A stretch of DNA of 64,000 nt from Arthrobacter frigidicola (lineage in GTDB: Bacteria; Actinomycetota; Actinomycetes; Actinomycetales; Micrococcaceae): positions 186,001 through 250,000 of the forward strand of contig QZVU01000002.1 in NCBI GenBank assembly GCA_003602285.1, given 5' to 3'. Positions 45,882 through 55,305 of the stretch are shown piece by piece. A program made the position numbers and the translations under genes. The notes beneath the pieces were generated by a model. It did no database searches. It was not told where the DNA came from and worked only from the letters and a program-made list of their open reading frames with translations. Each line of letters opens with the position of its first letter. Within the stretch, counting starts at the first letter, position 1.

Positions 45882-47138
45882 GTGAATATAACGCCGGGCA
45901 CCGATGAGGAACGAGCCGCAGCGCTGCGCCGAATGAAGGTCCTGGCCACGGCCCTGCTCGGGGTGCTCGCCGTGATCTTCGTTGTCGCGTTTGCGCTGCA
46001 GGAGCGCTATCCGTGGCTGCAATATGTGCGTGCGGCGGCCGAAGGCGGCATGGTCGGCGCCCTGGCGGACTGGTTCGCCGTCACGGCGCTCTTCAAGCAC
46101 CCGATGGGGCTGAAGATCCCCCATACGGCGATCATCCCCCGGAAGAAGGACCAGATCGGCGAATCCCTTGGGCAGTTCGTCGAAGAGAATTTCCTTTCCG
46201 AAGCTGTGGTGCGGGCGAAGCTCGACTCCGCCCGGATCGCGGAGAAGGCCGGCAGCTGGCTTGCCCGCCCGGAGAGCGCCGACCGCGTCGCCGTCGAAGG
46301 TGCAGCGCTGATCCGCGGCGCGTTCACGGTCCTCAATGACGAAGCGGTCCAGGGCGTCATCGAGTCGATGGTCCGCAAGCATGTGCTGGCTCCGCCGTGG
46401 GGCCCGCCGGTTGGAAGGATAGCCGAGCGGCTGTTCCGCGAGGGGCACCACCACCGCCTCGTCGACCTGCTGGTGGACCGGGCCGCCGACTGGGTGGATG
46501 CCAACTACGGGGTGGTGACCCGGGTCGTGGCCCAGCGCTCACCCACGTGGGTGCCGCGCCTCGTCGACGGCGTGGTGGGAGACCGCGTCTATGCCGAGCT
46601 GTCGAAGTTCATCCGCGCGGTCCAGGACGACCAGCACCACGATGTCCGGATCGCCCTCGACAAATACCTCAAGGACCTCGCCCAGGACCTGCAGTACAGC
46701 CCCGAGACAATCGCCAAGGCCGAGGAGATCAAGGGCCAGCTCCTTGACGACCCGCGCGTGCGCGACCTGACCGCCCGCACGTGGGCCACCATCAAGGGTG
46801 CCCTCCTCGAGGCGGTCAGCGATCCGCAGAGCGAACTGACGCAAAACTTCAAGGCCGCGGTGCGGGACTTCGGCGGCCGGCTCGCGAGCGACCCGGAACT
46901 TGCGGCGAAGGTGAACCGGTGGATTTCCGACGGCGCCGCCTACGCGGTGCGGACCTACCGCAGCGAGATCGCAGGCGTGATCTCCGAGACGGTTGGACGC
47001 TGGGACGCGGAGGAGACCTCACGAAAGATCGAGCTTCAGGTCGGCAAGGATCTCCAGTTCATCCGCATCAACGGCACCGTGGTTGGCTCCCTGGCGGGAC
47101 TCGCCATCTTCGCGCTAGCTCACGCGGTCTTCGGCTGA
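45882..47138 (+). CDS. DUF445 membrane protein
   Basis: This 418-residue protein has an N-terminal transmembrane helix (about residues 19-40), the conserved DUF445 block ADWFAVTALFKHPMGLKIPH, long helical soluble parts and a hydrophobic C-terminal helix (residues 398-417). The family is common in actinobacteria and of unknown function, possibly envelope-related. The start is a GTG. Confidence 0.9.
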   Translation: MNITPGTDEERAAALRRMKVLATALLGVLAVIFVVAFALQERYPWLQYVRAAAEGGMVGALADWFAVTALFKHPMGLKIPHTAIIPRKKDQIGESLGQFVEENFLSEAVVRAKLDSARIAEKAGSWLARPESADRVAVEGAALIRGAFTVLNDEAVQGVIESMVRKHVLAPPWGPPVGRIAERLFREGHHHRLVDLLVDRAADWVDANYGVVTRVVAQRSPTWVPRLVDGVVGDRVYAELSKFIRAVQDDQHHDVRIALDKYLKDLAQDLQYSPETIAKAEEIKGQLLDDPRVRDLTARTWATIKGALLEAVSDPQSELTQNFKAAVRDFGGRLASDPELAAKVNRWISDGAAYAVRTYRSEIAGVISETVGRWDAEETSRKIELQVGKDLQFIRINGTVVGSLAGLAIFALAHAVFG

Positions 47139-47258
47139 CAAATCCCGAAGGCAGGCGCCGGGTCCGGTCACGAGCCGGGCCAGCTTCGGCCGGACCCGCC
47201 GCGGCCGGCCGCCGGCCGCTCCTCTTTCGCTGAAGCAGCCGACGGCCGGCGCGCGGTC

Positions 47259-48053
47259 TTAGGCTCCGGACCCGGTCGAGGGTTTCTCCGGCGCGGCATC
47301 GAGGGTGTTCGCGAGGTCGCCGGGAACCACCAGCGGCGGCGGCCCGAACGCGGTCCGGGTGGCGTTGATGACCGCCTTACCCATCGCATGGTTCCCCGCC
47401 CCACCGATCGCGGCGCCCACACCGAAGGGGAGTGCGCGGCCGAGGAGGGCGCCACCCTGCCGGGCGACCATCCGGCGGATGAACCGGCGCCGGATGCTCG
47501 CGCTCAGGGCGCGGACGAGGGAGGCCGGCGCGGCGCTGCCCACGGCATTTCCCCAGGGCTGCTGCCCGGAGGGCATCGAGGACCCGCCCAGTCCTGACTG
47601 GATGAGCGCCATCCCCTCCTCGCCCATCAGGATGGCCATCACCATGGTGCGCGACCGCTCCGGGTCGTCGGTGTGGACTCCATGCAGTTCGGCGATCGAC
47701 TGGGCGTAGAGCGCGGTCGCCTCAAGGAATCCCACGGTGGCAGCAGCCGAGAGGCCCAGCGAGGCGATTGTGCCGACGGCCGGCACCGCCGCCGTCGCAC
47801 CCACCGCCGCACCGGCCGCCGTAATGGCCCGCAGATAGTCGCGCTCAAGGAGTTCGGAAAGTTCGGCGGGTGTAGCCGCCGGATGGCGCCGGCGCACGCG
47901 CCGCAGGTTGGCCAGGACCAGCGGGCGTTGAACGTCGATTGCCCGTTCGATGCCGCGGTAGATCCCGGGCTTGGGGTTACCGTCCTTGTCGAAGAGGGCG
48001 CTGCTTGCGGCTTTCACGGCCGGATTCGACCGGCCAATGTTCGGTGGATTCAC
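47259..48053 (-). CDS. conserved hypothetical, possible EcsC-like protein
   Basis: This 264-residue protein contains hydrophobic helices around residues 76-115 (VGATAAVPAVGTIASLGLSA) and a Gly-rich region near 205-225. The pattern FLEATALYAQSIAELHGV is reminiscent of EcsC-family proteins, but I am not sure of the assignment. No signal peptide is visible. It is convergent with DUF445; a weak 8-bp hairpin (GGGTCCGG/CCGGACCC, 47160-47197) lies between them. Confidence 0.55.
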   Translation of the reverse strand: MNPPNIGRSNPAVKAASSALFDKDGNPKPGIYRGIERAIDVQRPLVLANLRRVRRRHPAATPAELSELLERDYLRAITAAGAAVGATAAVPAVGTIASLGLSAAATVGFLEATALYAQSIAELHGVHTDDPERSRTMVMAILMGEEGMALIQSGLGGSSMPSGQQPWGNAVGSAAPASLVRALSASIRRRFIRRMVARQGGALLGRALPFGVGAAIGGAGNHAMGKAVINATRTAFGPPPLVVPGDLANTLDAAPEKPSTGSGA

Positions 48054-48222
48054 TCGCTGGAGTTCCTTTCACAACCGGCCATCCGATGGGGATGGCGTGC
48101 ATTCAGTCTAGGACCGGACCGTTGACGGCGGTGCGGGAAAATCGGGGGCGTATCCGGCGCCGCGTCGGCCGGATCGAGACGGCCGGATAGCGCCCGCTCC
48201 ATCGAGGCGGTCGGACACGGAA

Positions 48223-48252
48223 AAGGCGCCGCCGGATAACCGGCGGCGCCTT
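48223..48252 (-). terminator. rho-independent terminator of the GlsB gene
   Basis: A perfect 13-bp stem AAGGCGCCGCCGG/CCGGCGGCGCCTT has a four-base loop and ends on the minus strand in a TTTT run. It lies 51 bases after the GlsB-type stop. Confidence 0.85.
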
Positions 48253-48303
48253 CAACTCAGCTGTTCCCCCAGGTTCAGCCGGCACCCAGTGGGTGCATCC
48301 GAA

Positions 48304-48570
48304 TTATGCGCGCGAGCGGTTCTTCGTGACGGCACCGTAGATGATCAGCACGATGAGTGCACCACCGATGGCAAGCAGCCAGCTGGAGAGATCGAAGAAG
48401 CCGTCAATGCCCGTTCCAAAGAGCGCGCTACCAATCAGGCCGCCGAGGATCGCGCCGACAACTCCGAGGACGAGGGTGATGAGCCAGCCGCCGCCCTGAT
48501 GCCCGGGCAGGATCAGCTTGGCGATGGCGCCGGCGATCAGGCCGAGAAGAAGAAAACCTAGAATACCCAT
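48304..48570 (-). CDS. GlsB/YeaQ/YmgE-type stress membrane protein
   Basis: This 88-residue protein has three hydrophobic helices with the family pattern FLLLGLIAGAIAKLILPG and LGVVGAILGGLIGSALFG, the transglycosylase-associated/GlsB family. It sits in the cytoplasmic membrane and is usually stress-induced. The ATG at 48570 is preceded by AAAGGAGC. It is a single gene with its own terminator, divergent from the DUF6458 gene. Confidence 0.9.
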   Translation of the reverse strand: MGILGFLLLGLIAGAIAKLILPGHQGGGWLITLVLGVVGAILGGLIGSALFGTGIDGFFDLSSWLLAIGGALIVLIIYGAVTKNRSRA

Positions 48571-48902
48571 GAGATGCTCCTTTGAGTGATGGCCATCCGC
48601 CGAAGCGAATAACTCAACTGATAAATCCGATGCACCGAAGTGCAACTTTTAAACACTCTACTTCATCAGCATGCTTACCGTTCAATCCTACCATCAGCAA
48701 AGTCAGGATATTCGCTCCCGGCGGGCTCCCGCAATGGCTCCGCCGGCGCAGGTCGCGGCGGGGCGCCGCGGCCGGAATGCCGCGGGAAATGCCCGGGTGA
48801 GAAGTATGCTTAGCACCACCTCGTCGTCAAGCGGCGATTTGGCATCCGTCGGACAGCCTGGGAAATCGGGCGGGTCCATCACGCATTTCCAACCAAGGAG
48901 TA
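48571..48902. other. 332-bp divergent intergenic region
   Basis: No gene is supported here. The part next to the GlsB gene is comparatively AT-rich (around 48600-48710) and should hold promoters for both divergent stress-type membrane proteins. The ribosome site AAGGAG stands just before the DUF6458 ATG. No clear hairpin, tRNA or known RNA is visible. Confidence 0.5.
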
Positions 48903-49160
48903 ATGGCCATGAGAATCGGATCCTCAATAGCTTTGATCGCGATCGGGCTAATTCTTGCTTTTGCCGTCGCCGACATCGTGAGCTTCATCGACCTCCGCCT
49001 TGTCGGGTACATCCTCGCGGGTGTCGGACTCCTCGGCCTGATCATCTCGCTCTTCCTCAGTGCTCCGCGCAGCCAGCGCCGGGTTACGGAGTCCCGCTCG
49101 CTTCATGACCCGGGTACGGGAGAGACCGTCACCCGCAACGAGACCCGGGACGGCCTGTAA
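48903..49160 (+). CDS. DUF6458 small membrane protein
   Basis: This 85-residue protein has two transmembrane helices (about residues 5-27 and 32-53) followed by a polar tail with HDPGTGETVTRNE. It fits the actinobacterial DUF6458 family, of unknown role. AAGGAG stands nine bases upstream. A perfect 34-bp palindrome follows the stop. Confidence 0.8.
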   Translation: MAMRIGSSIALIAIGLILAFAVADIVSFIDLRLVGYILAGVGLLGLIISLFLSAPRSQRRVTESRSLHDPGTGETVTRNETRDGL

Positions 49161-49191
49161 CAGCCAGGGTTCGGACTTCTCTTACCACCCA

Positions 49192-49225
49192 CAACGGGCC
49201 GGGGCGCATGCGCCCCGGCCCGTTG
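49192..49225. terminator. perfect 34-bp palindrome after DUF6458
   Basis: Two 17-base arms starting CAACGGGCCGGGGCG are exact inverse complements without spacer. It ends 32 bases after the DUF6458 stop region begins and precedes the fru operon, so termination is the likely role. There is no T-run. Confidence 0.7.
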
Positions 49226-49367
49226 CACGTCCTCCACCTGTGAATCTGTGGGGATTCCGAGAGAACCCTTGCTCTTCGGGCAAAGGTGAAGATAAACTCA
49301 CATAAACACAGGCCGGTGGTGGGGACCCACGGTTGCTCGCCTCGACCGGCTGGACAACGGAGTCGCC

Positions 49368-50135
49368 ATGTTCGCTGAAGAACGCCACCGCCAGATCAGC
49401 AGCCTCGTACGCACCGACGGCCGCGTAAGTGTCACCGACCTCTCTGAGCGGTTCAGCATCACCGCCGAAACAGTGAGGCGCGACCTGGCCCTGCTTGAGA
49501 AGGACGGTGTCCTGCGCCGGGTGCACGGCGGCGCCGTCGCGCGGGATGCCGCCAGCACCCGGGAATCAAGTATCGAGAGCCGTCAGTCCCAGTACCGCGC
49601 CGAGAAGCAGCGGATTGCCAAGGCCGCCTTGGACATGGTCCCCTCGACTGGATCGGTGATCCTTGACGCCGGCACCACCACGGGGGCCCTGGCCGCCCTG
49701 CTCGCCGCCGAGTCGCGCACCGACCTCACCGTCATCACCCACTCGGTTCCGATCGCCCACCTCATCAGCGGCTCCTCCGTCCACCTCGAGCTGATCGGCG
49801 GCCGGGTCCGGGCGCTCACCAGCGCCGGGGTGGGCAGCAGCGCCGTCGCCGCATTCTCCCGGCTCCGCGCCGACGTTGCCTTCATCGGGGCCAACGGCGT
49901 GGCGGAGCACTTCGGCCTCAGCACTCCAGACACCGACGAGGCCGCCGTCAAAACCGCCATCGTCCGCTCGGCCCGCAGGGTGGTCCTGCTCGCCGATTCG
50001 TCAAAGTTCGGCGAGGAATCCCTCGTCAGCTTCGCATCCCTGGAGGAAATCGATGCAGTCGTCACTGACTCAACACCAGGGGGCGCCCTGGCCGCCGCCC
50101 TCGCACGCGCACAGGTCGAGGTGGTGAGCGCATGA
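49368..50135 (+). CDS. fruR: DeoR-family regulator of the fructose operon
   Basis: This 255-residue DeoR protein has an N-terminal winged helix (RHRQISSLVRTDGRVSVTDL, then SITAETVRRDLALLEKDG) and a sugar-phosphate-sensing domain with VILDAGTTTGAL. It is the first gene of fruR-fruK-fruA-ptsH and overlaps fruK by four bases. Fructose 1-phosphate or fructose 1,6-bisphosphate is the usual effector. Upstream, GATAAACTCACATAAACACA holds a direct repeat of ATAAAC-like half-sites that may be its operator. Confidence 0.92.
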   Translation: MFAEERHRQISSLVRTDGRVSVTDLSERFSITAETVRRDLALLEKDGVLRRVHGGAVARDAASTRESSIESRQSQYRAEKQRIAKAALDMVPSTGSVILDAGTTTGALAALLAAESRTDLTVITHSVPIAHLISGSSVHLELIGGRVRALTSAGVGSSAVAAFSRLRADVAFIGANGVAEHFGLSTPDTDEAAVKTAIVRSARRVVLLADSSKFGEESLVSFASLEEIDAVVTDSTPGGALAAALARAQVEVVSA

Positions 50136-51139
50136 TCATCACCCTGACAGCCAATCCCAGTATCGACCGCACCGTCGAGCTTCCCCTTGCACTGACCCGC
50201 GGCGAGGTCCACCGCGCCGTCAGCGCGCACCAGGAAGCAGGAGGCAAGGGCGTCAATGTGAGCCGCGCGCTCACGAAATCGGGAGTTCCCTCCCTGGCGC
50301 TGCTCCCCGGCGACGAAGGCGATCCTGTGCTCGCCGGGCTGGCCGCGGCGGCGGTTCCCTACCGGAGCCTCCCCATCGGTGCGGCACTGCGGACAAACAC
50401 CGCCCTGACCGAGCCTGACGGCACCACCACCAAGGTCAACGAGCCGGGACCGACACTGAGCCCCGAGCACACTGCGGCCCTGCTCGACCTTGTGGTGACG
50501 GCCAGCGCCGGCGCCTCCTGGCTCGTGCTGGCCGGGTCGCTGCCGCCGGGGGTTCCTGCGGATTTCTACGCCTCCGCCACCGCTGCGGTGCGGAGCCGGT
50601 ACGGCGCGGACGCCCCCCGGGTCGCCGTCGATTCATCGGGGAGCGCCCTCGCCCACGCCGCTGCCGGAGCCCCGGACCTGCTCAAACCAAATGCCGAGGA
50701 GCTTTCGGAGCTGACCGGCATCGGGTCGGGCACCGAACTTGAGTCGGACCTCGAGCTCACCCTTACGGCCTGCACCGCTCTGGTCGGCGGAGGAGTTGGC
50801 GCAGTCCTCGCAACGCTTGGCTCCCGCGGTGCGCTGCTCGTCACCGCCTCCGGCGCCTGGCACGCCCGCCACAGCCCCGTCTCGGCGCGGTCAACCGTCG
50901 GCGCCGGAGATTCGGCGCTGGCCGGCTATCTGCTCGCCGCCGCCACCGGGGAAGACCCTGAGGGGTGCCTCCGCCAGGCCGTCGCCCACGGGTCCGCCGC
51001 GGCGTCACTGCCCGGATCCGAGGTTCCGGCCCTCGACCAGACCACCCCGGAGGCCGTCACCCTGACCGCCTTCGCCCCAGCTCTCAACTCCGGCGCACCC
51101 GCGCACCCGGCAGCATCGTCTCCAAAGGAGGAAAACTGA
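50132..51139 (+). CDS. fruK: 1-phosphofructokinase
   Basis: This 335-residue PfkB-family kinase converts fructose 1-phosphate to fructose 1,6-bisphosphate. ITLTANPSIDRTVEL, GGKGVNVSRAL (substrate site) and STVGAGDSALAGYL (anion hole and catalytic Asp) are intact. The ATG overlaps the fruR stop and the TGA abuts the fruA start. Confidence 0.95.
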   Translation: MIITLTANPSIDRTVELPLALTRGEVHRAVSAHQEAGGKGVNVSRALTKSGVPSLALLPGDEGDPVLAGLAAAAVPYRSLPIGAALRTNTALTEPDGTTTKVNEPGPTLSPEHTAALLDLVVTASAGASWLVLAGSLPPGVPADFYASATAAVRSRYGADAPRVAVDSSGSALAHAAAGAPDLLKPNAEELSELTGIGSGTELESDLELTLTACTALVGGGVGAVLATLGSRGALLVTASGAWHARHSPVSARSTVGAGDSALAGYLLAAATGEDPEGCLRQAVAHGSAAASLPGSEVPALDQTTPEAVTLTAFAPALNSGAPAHPAASSPKEEN

Positions 51140-53239
51140 ATGTCCGATCTCATCACGCCAAGCCTCGTCACTCTCGATTCAAACCTCGGGACTGACCGCT
51201 CGGCGGTCATCCGGTACCTTGCAGAACAGGTCACCGCACAGGGCCGCGCCTCCGGCGCCGACGGCCTCTACGCCGACGCCCTAGCGCGTGAGGAAAAGAC
51301 CGCGACCGGGATTCCCGGCGGCATTGCGATCCCCCACTGCCGCTCCGGATCGGTCCTCGAGCCCACGCTCGCCATGGCCCGCCTCGCCCCGCCCGTCGAC
51401 TTCGGCGCGAAGGACGGACCGGCGGACCTCGTGTTCTTCATCGCCGCCCCTGACGGCGCCGACCAGGAGCACCTGAAGCTGCTGTCGAAGCTCGCGCGGT
51501 CCCTCATCAAGAAAGACTTCACCGCAGCCCTGAGGAACGCCGGCTCCGAACAGGAGGTGGTCGACCTCGTTGAGGGCGCACTCGGCACGGGGAAGGCTCC
51601 GGCTGCAGCACCCGTCAGTGCCGCCGCCGGCGCGGCCGCGGGGACCGGAACAGGTTCCGGCGCCCACGCCGCCGGCTTCGCTGCTCCGGGCGGCGCCGAG
51701 CAGTCGCCTGCCGGTGAAGCCCCGGCAGCCGCGAAGGAGGATGGCGAGGTCCGCCGCCTGGTCGCAGTCACGGCCTGCCCGACCGGCATCGCCCACACCT
51801 ACATGGCGGCCGATTCCCTCGTCGCCGCCGCCCAGGAGCGCGGCATCGACCTGCAGGTCGAAACCCAGGGCTCCTCGGGCGCGACGCCCCTCGACCCGGC
51901 GGTGATCGCAGCGGCGGATGCTGTCATCTTCGCCGTCGACGTCGACGTCCGGGACAAGCACCGCTTCGCCGGCCTTCCGGTCATCAGCTCCCCGGTCAAG
52001 CGCGGCATCGACGAGCCCGGTGAGATGGTCGAGGAGGCCGTCGCAGCGGCCCGGAACCCTTCAGCCCGCCGGGTCGCCGGCGACGCCAGAGGAAACGAGG
52101 CCGAAGCGGACACCAGCAGGGAAGGCATCGGCGGGACCCTGAAGCGGGCGCTGCTCACCGGCGTCAGCTACATGATCCCCTTCGTCGCCGGTGGCGGCCT
52201 GCTGATCGCCCTCGGCTTCCTGATCGGCGGCTACGACATCACCGAGGTCGCTGACACGGTCGTCCTTGAGAACAACTTCGGTAATCTGCCGGAAGGAGGC
52301 CTTGCCACCTACCTCGGCGCAGTGGCCTTCAAGATCGGCCAGCTATCGCTGGGCTTCCTGGTGCCGGCGCTGGCCGCCTACATCGCCTACGCCCTGGCGG
52401 ACCGCCCAGGCATCGCCCCGGGCTTCGTCGCCGGAGCGGTGGCTGGATTCATGGGTGCCGGTTTCCTCGGCGGTATCGTCGGCGGCCTGCTCGCCGGTTA
52501 TGTCGCAATGATGATCGGACGGCTGAGCGTCCCCCGGTGGCTGCGTAGCCTCATGCCCGTGGTCATCATTCCGCTGGTCGCCTCGCTCGTCGCCTCCGGT
52601 CTCATGTTCCTCGTGCTCGGCGGACCGATCGCCGGACTGACCACCGCACTGAACGACTGGCTGTCCGGGTTGACCGGATCTGCGGCCGTGGTGCTGGGGA
52701 TCATCCTCGGCCTCATGATGGCTCTCGACCTCGGCGGGCCCGTCAATAAGGTTGCCTACTCCTTCGCCGTCGCAGGCCTGGGCGCGGCAACCGCCGCCAA
52801 CCCGGCACCCCTGCAGATCATGGCGGCCGTCATGGCGGCGGGCATGGTGCCGCCGCTGGCGATGGCCCTCGCCACGGTGATCGACCGCCGCCGGTTCTCG
52901 CAGGCGGAGCGGGAGAACGGCAAGGCCGCCTGGCTGCTTGGGGCGTCCTTCATCTCCGAGGGCGCCATCCCCTTCGCTGCGGCCGACCCGCTGCGCGTGA
53001 TCCCCGCTTCAATGGTCGGTGCAGCGGTCACCGGCGCAATGGTGATGGGCTTCGGGGTCACCTCCCGGGCACCGCATGGCGGAATCTTCGTTTTCTTCGC
53101 CATCGACGGTGTTGTGTGGTTCGTCCTGTCGATTCTCGTCGGGATGGTCGTCTCGGCCGTCATCGTCGTCGCCCTCAAGCGGCTCCGTGACCGCAAGCTG
53201 GAGCGCAGCGGCGCCGTCGGCGAACCGGTCGCCGCCTGA
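51140..53239 (+). CDS. fruA: fructose PTS EIIABC permease
   Basis: This 699-residue membrane enzyme takes up and phosphorylates fructose at carbon 1. EIIA occupies residues 1-150 with the phospho-histidine His66 in GIAIPHCRSGS. An Ala/Gly/Pro-rich linker follows to about 200, then EIIB (205-300) with Cys213 in TACPTGIAHTYMA, and EIIC with multiple transmembrane helices (335-690). Start is the ATG directly after the fruK stop, behind AAAGGAGG. The order A-B-C is the common FruA fusion. Confidence 0.96.
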   Translation: MSDLITPSLVTLDSNLGTDRSAVIRYLAEQVTAQGRASGADGLYADALAREEKTATGIPGGIAIPHCRSGSVLEPTLAMARLAPPVDFGAKDGPADLVFFIAAPDGADQEHLKLLSKLARSLIKKDFTAALRNAGSEQEVVDLVEGALGTGKAPAAAPVSAAAGAAAGTGTGSGAHAAGFAAPGGAEQSPAGEAPAAAKEDGEVRRLVAVTACPTGIAHTYMAADSLVAAAQERGIDLQVETQGSSGATPLDPAVIAAADAVIFAVDVDVRDKHRFAGLPVISSPVKRGIDEPGEMVEEAVAAARNPSARRVAGDARGNEAEADTSREGIGGTLKRALLTGVSYMIPFVAGGGLLIALGFLIGGYDITEVADTVVLENNFGNLPEGGLATYLGAVAFKIGQLSLGFLVPALAAYIAYALADRPGIAPGFVAGAVAGFMGAGFLGGIVGGLLAGYVAMMIGRLSVPRWLRSLMPVVIIPLVASLVASGLMFLVLGGPIAGLTTALNDWLSGLTGSAAVVLGIILGLMMALDLGGPVNKVAYSFAVAGLGAATAANPAPLQIMAAVMAAGMVPPLAMALATVIDRRRFSQAERENGKAAWLLGASFISEGAIPFAAADPLRVIPASMVGAAVTGAMVMGFGVTSRAPHGGIFVFFAIDGVVWFVLSILVGMVVSAVIVVALKRLRDRKLERSGAVGEPVAA

Positions 53240-53387
53240 GCCGCCCGGGCCGCTCCGGCTGCAGCACGGGAACAAGTTATCCACCCCGGAGCCGGTTCCG
53301 CCGGTTCCGGGGTAGATACCTGCCCCCGAACAGCAGATGATGAAAGACCAGCAGAATCGACCTACCCGCCGAACCGAAGGAAAAACA

Positions 53388-53666
53388 ATGCCAGAACGCA
53401 AAGCCACTGTAGCCAGCCGCGTAGGGCTCCACGCCCGCCCCGCGTCCATCTTCGCCGAGGCCGCGGGTGAGGTTCCCGTCGAGGTGACAATTGCGATGGA
53501 CGGCGATCCCGTCGATGAAGCGATGGACGCTTCGAGCATCCTGTCGCTGATGAGCCTGGGGGCTACCCACGGTGACGTTGTCGTTCTGCGCGCCGAAGGC
53601 GAAGGGGCGGAGGAGGCCCTTGAGTCCCTGGCCAAGATCATCGAGACCGACCACGACGCCGAGTAG
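53388..53666 (+). CDS. ptsH: HPr phosphocarrier protein
   Basis: This 92-residue HPr has the active histidine His15 in VGLHARPASIF and a serine in the regulatory position (DASSILSLMSLG, about Ser50). It passes phosphate from EI to FruA. The ATG at 53388 follows AAGGAAAAACA and gives the normal length; an upstream ATG at 53337 adds a polar tail. It closes the fru operon 148 bases after fruA. The EI gene ptsI is not in the window. Confidence 0.95.
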   Translation: MPERKATVASRVGLHARPASIFAEAAGEVPVEVTIAMDGDPVDEAMDASSILSLMSLGATHGDVVVLRAEGEGAEEALESLAKIIETDHDAE

Positions 53667-53696
53667 CTGACGGCCCGGCCCCGTCTGGCCGGCTGC

Positions 53697-53740
53697 ACAC
53701 CTGGGTGCGTCCACCCGTTCTGACGGACGCACCCAGGTGT
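53697..53740 (+). terminator. strong hairpin terminator after ptsH
   Basis: ACACCTGGGTGCGTCC and its exact 16-bp inverse flank a 12-base loop, 30 bases after the ptsH stop. Only a short TTCT follows. A second small hairpin (CCGCTGA/TCAGCGG, 53753-53776) stands right behind it and may serve the convergent membrane gene. Confidence 0.8.
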
Positions 53741-53866
53741 TCTCATAACGATCCGCTGACCCCCCACTGTCAGCGGCAGTTACATATTCATTATTATTTC
53801 CTATGAACATGAAACTGTGAACACCAGCAGGCAACGATTGTGCTTCAATCGCGTCCAGGAGTGGCG

Positions 53867-54586
53867 CTAGGCGAGCGGATTGCGCTGTCGAGGCCTGCCG
53901 CGGCGCCGGCTGAACCAGATCAGGGTCAGCCCGGACACGACGAGCAGGATCGCCCCGAAGGGCAGGACCACCTCGAAGACCCCGAGGTCGAGGCCCTGGA
54001 AAAGCTCGAGGACAGCAAAACAGGCCACGGAGAAGAACCCCGCCGCGAGCAGGAAGCAGGCAAGGCGGTGGGCCGGACGGGAACCGGAGTGCAGGGACCC
54101 GGCGGCCGCCGGCACCACCAGGCAGGCGGAAACGTACCCCGGGTAGAGCCTGCCAATGTCGGCATACCGCTCGACGGTTTGCTGGCCGTGATAGCGGGCG
54201 AGGCCGGTTGAGGACTCGGAAAGGTCGCTCAGGGCGAACAGGACGAGCGTGGCGGCCACGGTCAACAACAGCACCGAAATCCCCACCGGCCCAACGATCA
54301 GGGCCCGGACCCGCTCCGCGTCAAAAGCGGCGGCCATCCGCAGTCCCAGCAGGACGACGACGGCGTAGAGCGAGAGGCGGATGACCAGGTTCGCCGCATT
54401 CCAGCCTCCCAGGACTCCATCCACCGGGAGGTAGATGGGCGGGAGGGACAGCGCCACGGCGATGGACATCAGGACGAGGGCAGCGAAGATCATCCGGCCC
54501 CTGCCTCGACGCACGCCGGGCACACGCAGCAGGGCGCCCAGGACGCACAACAGCAGGGCAGCCCACTGGATCAGGTGGCCGCTCAT
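53867..54586 (-). CDS. multipass membrane protein of a regulator cassette
   Basis: This 239-residue protein has about seven transmembrane segments, starting at residues 5-18 and 31-50 and ending at 200-225, and a basic C-terminus. I recognise no exact family; it resembles uncharacterised membrane proteins that follow phage-type repressors in actinobacteria. Its start overlaps the HTH regulator stop as ATGA, so the two are made together. AT-rich sequence (53777-53830) just beyond its stop differs from the surroundings. Confidence 0.6.
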   Translation of the reverse strand: MSGHLIQWAALLLCVLGALLRVPGVRRGRGRMIFAALVLMSIAVALSLPPIYLPVDGVLGGWNAANLVIRLSLYAVVVLLGLRMAAAFDAERVRALIVGPVGISVLLLTVAATLVLFALSDLSESSTGLARYHGQQTVERYADIGRLYPGYVSACLVVPAAAGSLHSGSRPAHRLACFLLAAGFFSVACFAVLELFQGLDLGVFEVVLPFGAILLVVSGLTLIWFSRRRGRPRQRNPLA

Positions 54587-55305
54587 CCCAGGTTTTCCCA
54601 GATCGCACGATCACGGTTTTCGTCAGCGTCAGCCTTCCGAAGCTGCTTGCCGAGGGCGTCCAGGCGGTCCCGCGCCAGGAGGACCAGGTCGGTGTCCGAC
54701 AGGGCGTTGAGCGCATCGGCGCGCCCGGTGACAGGCCAGCCGCCCTCGGCGCAGGTGAGCAGGCCCGTCACGACGAGGCCACTGGTGAGGGAAACGCCGG
54801 CGATCCGGGACGCGTCGATGGCAAGCCCCGGGCTGAGGCGCCCCGCACTGAGCTGTGCGGAGAGGTTCTGGCGGGCTATGCCCGAACGCTCCGAGAGCTG
54901 CTGCCTGAGATCACCGGGGTCGATCGCCTCGATCCAGGCGCGCACCGAGTTGCGGTGGGGGAAGGGAACAAGGTCCGACAATCCGTTCCCCGTCCCCTCG
55001 CCGCGGGCCACGAGGAGCTTGAGGATGTCCCGGTGGGAGACCTGGCTGAGGAGTTCGGCACTGGTTGGCGCCCGCATTCCCGTGAGGAGGTCCGTGTATC
55101 CCTCGAACTGCGCGAGGGCACAGACCGGATCGAGCCCGTAGCCCCGCGCGACCGCGAGCAGGGTGCTGACAGACACTTTTCCTCGCACGAGCTGCTGGGC
55201 AAGCGTCGAGCGTTTGATGCCTGCCGAGCGGCAGAGGTCGGAGACCGAATCCGTGGGTGCTATCTCCTGGCGCCACAGCTGGAACGCTTTGGCCGTGACT
55301 GCCAT
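54583..55305 (-). CDS. regulator with two helix-turn-helix repeats
   Basis: This 240-residue protein appears to contain two related HTH segments. The first is around residues 19-68 (SVSDLCRSAGIKRSTLAQQL), the second around 131-185 (DLRQQLSERSGIARQNLSAQ). Both continue with a G-R/K-hydrophobic helix and an ALAQF- or LVVTGL-like end, suggesting internal duplication. The C-terminus is charged. It overlaps the downstream membrane protein gene by four bases. No sensor domain is seen. Targets are unknown. Confidence 0.65.
   Translation of the reverse strand: MAVTAKAFQLWRQEIAPTDSVSDLCRSAGIKRSTLAQQLVRGKVSVSTLLAVARGYGLDPVCALAQFEGYTDLLTGMRAPTSAELLSQVSHRDILKLLVARGEGTGNGLSDLVPFPHRNSVRAWIEAIDPGDLRQQLSERSGIARQNLSAQLSAGRLSPGLAIDASRIAGVSLTSGLVVTGLLTCAEGGWPVTGRADALNALSDTDLVLLARDRLDALGKQLRKADADENRDRAIWENLG

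Noticed and set aside
49192-49225. Replication origin or plasmid iteron
   Set aside because: A single palindrome with no DnaA boxes, no AT-rich region and no replication gene nearby.
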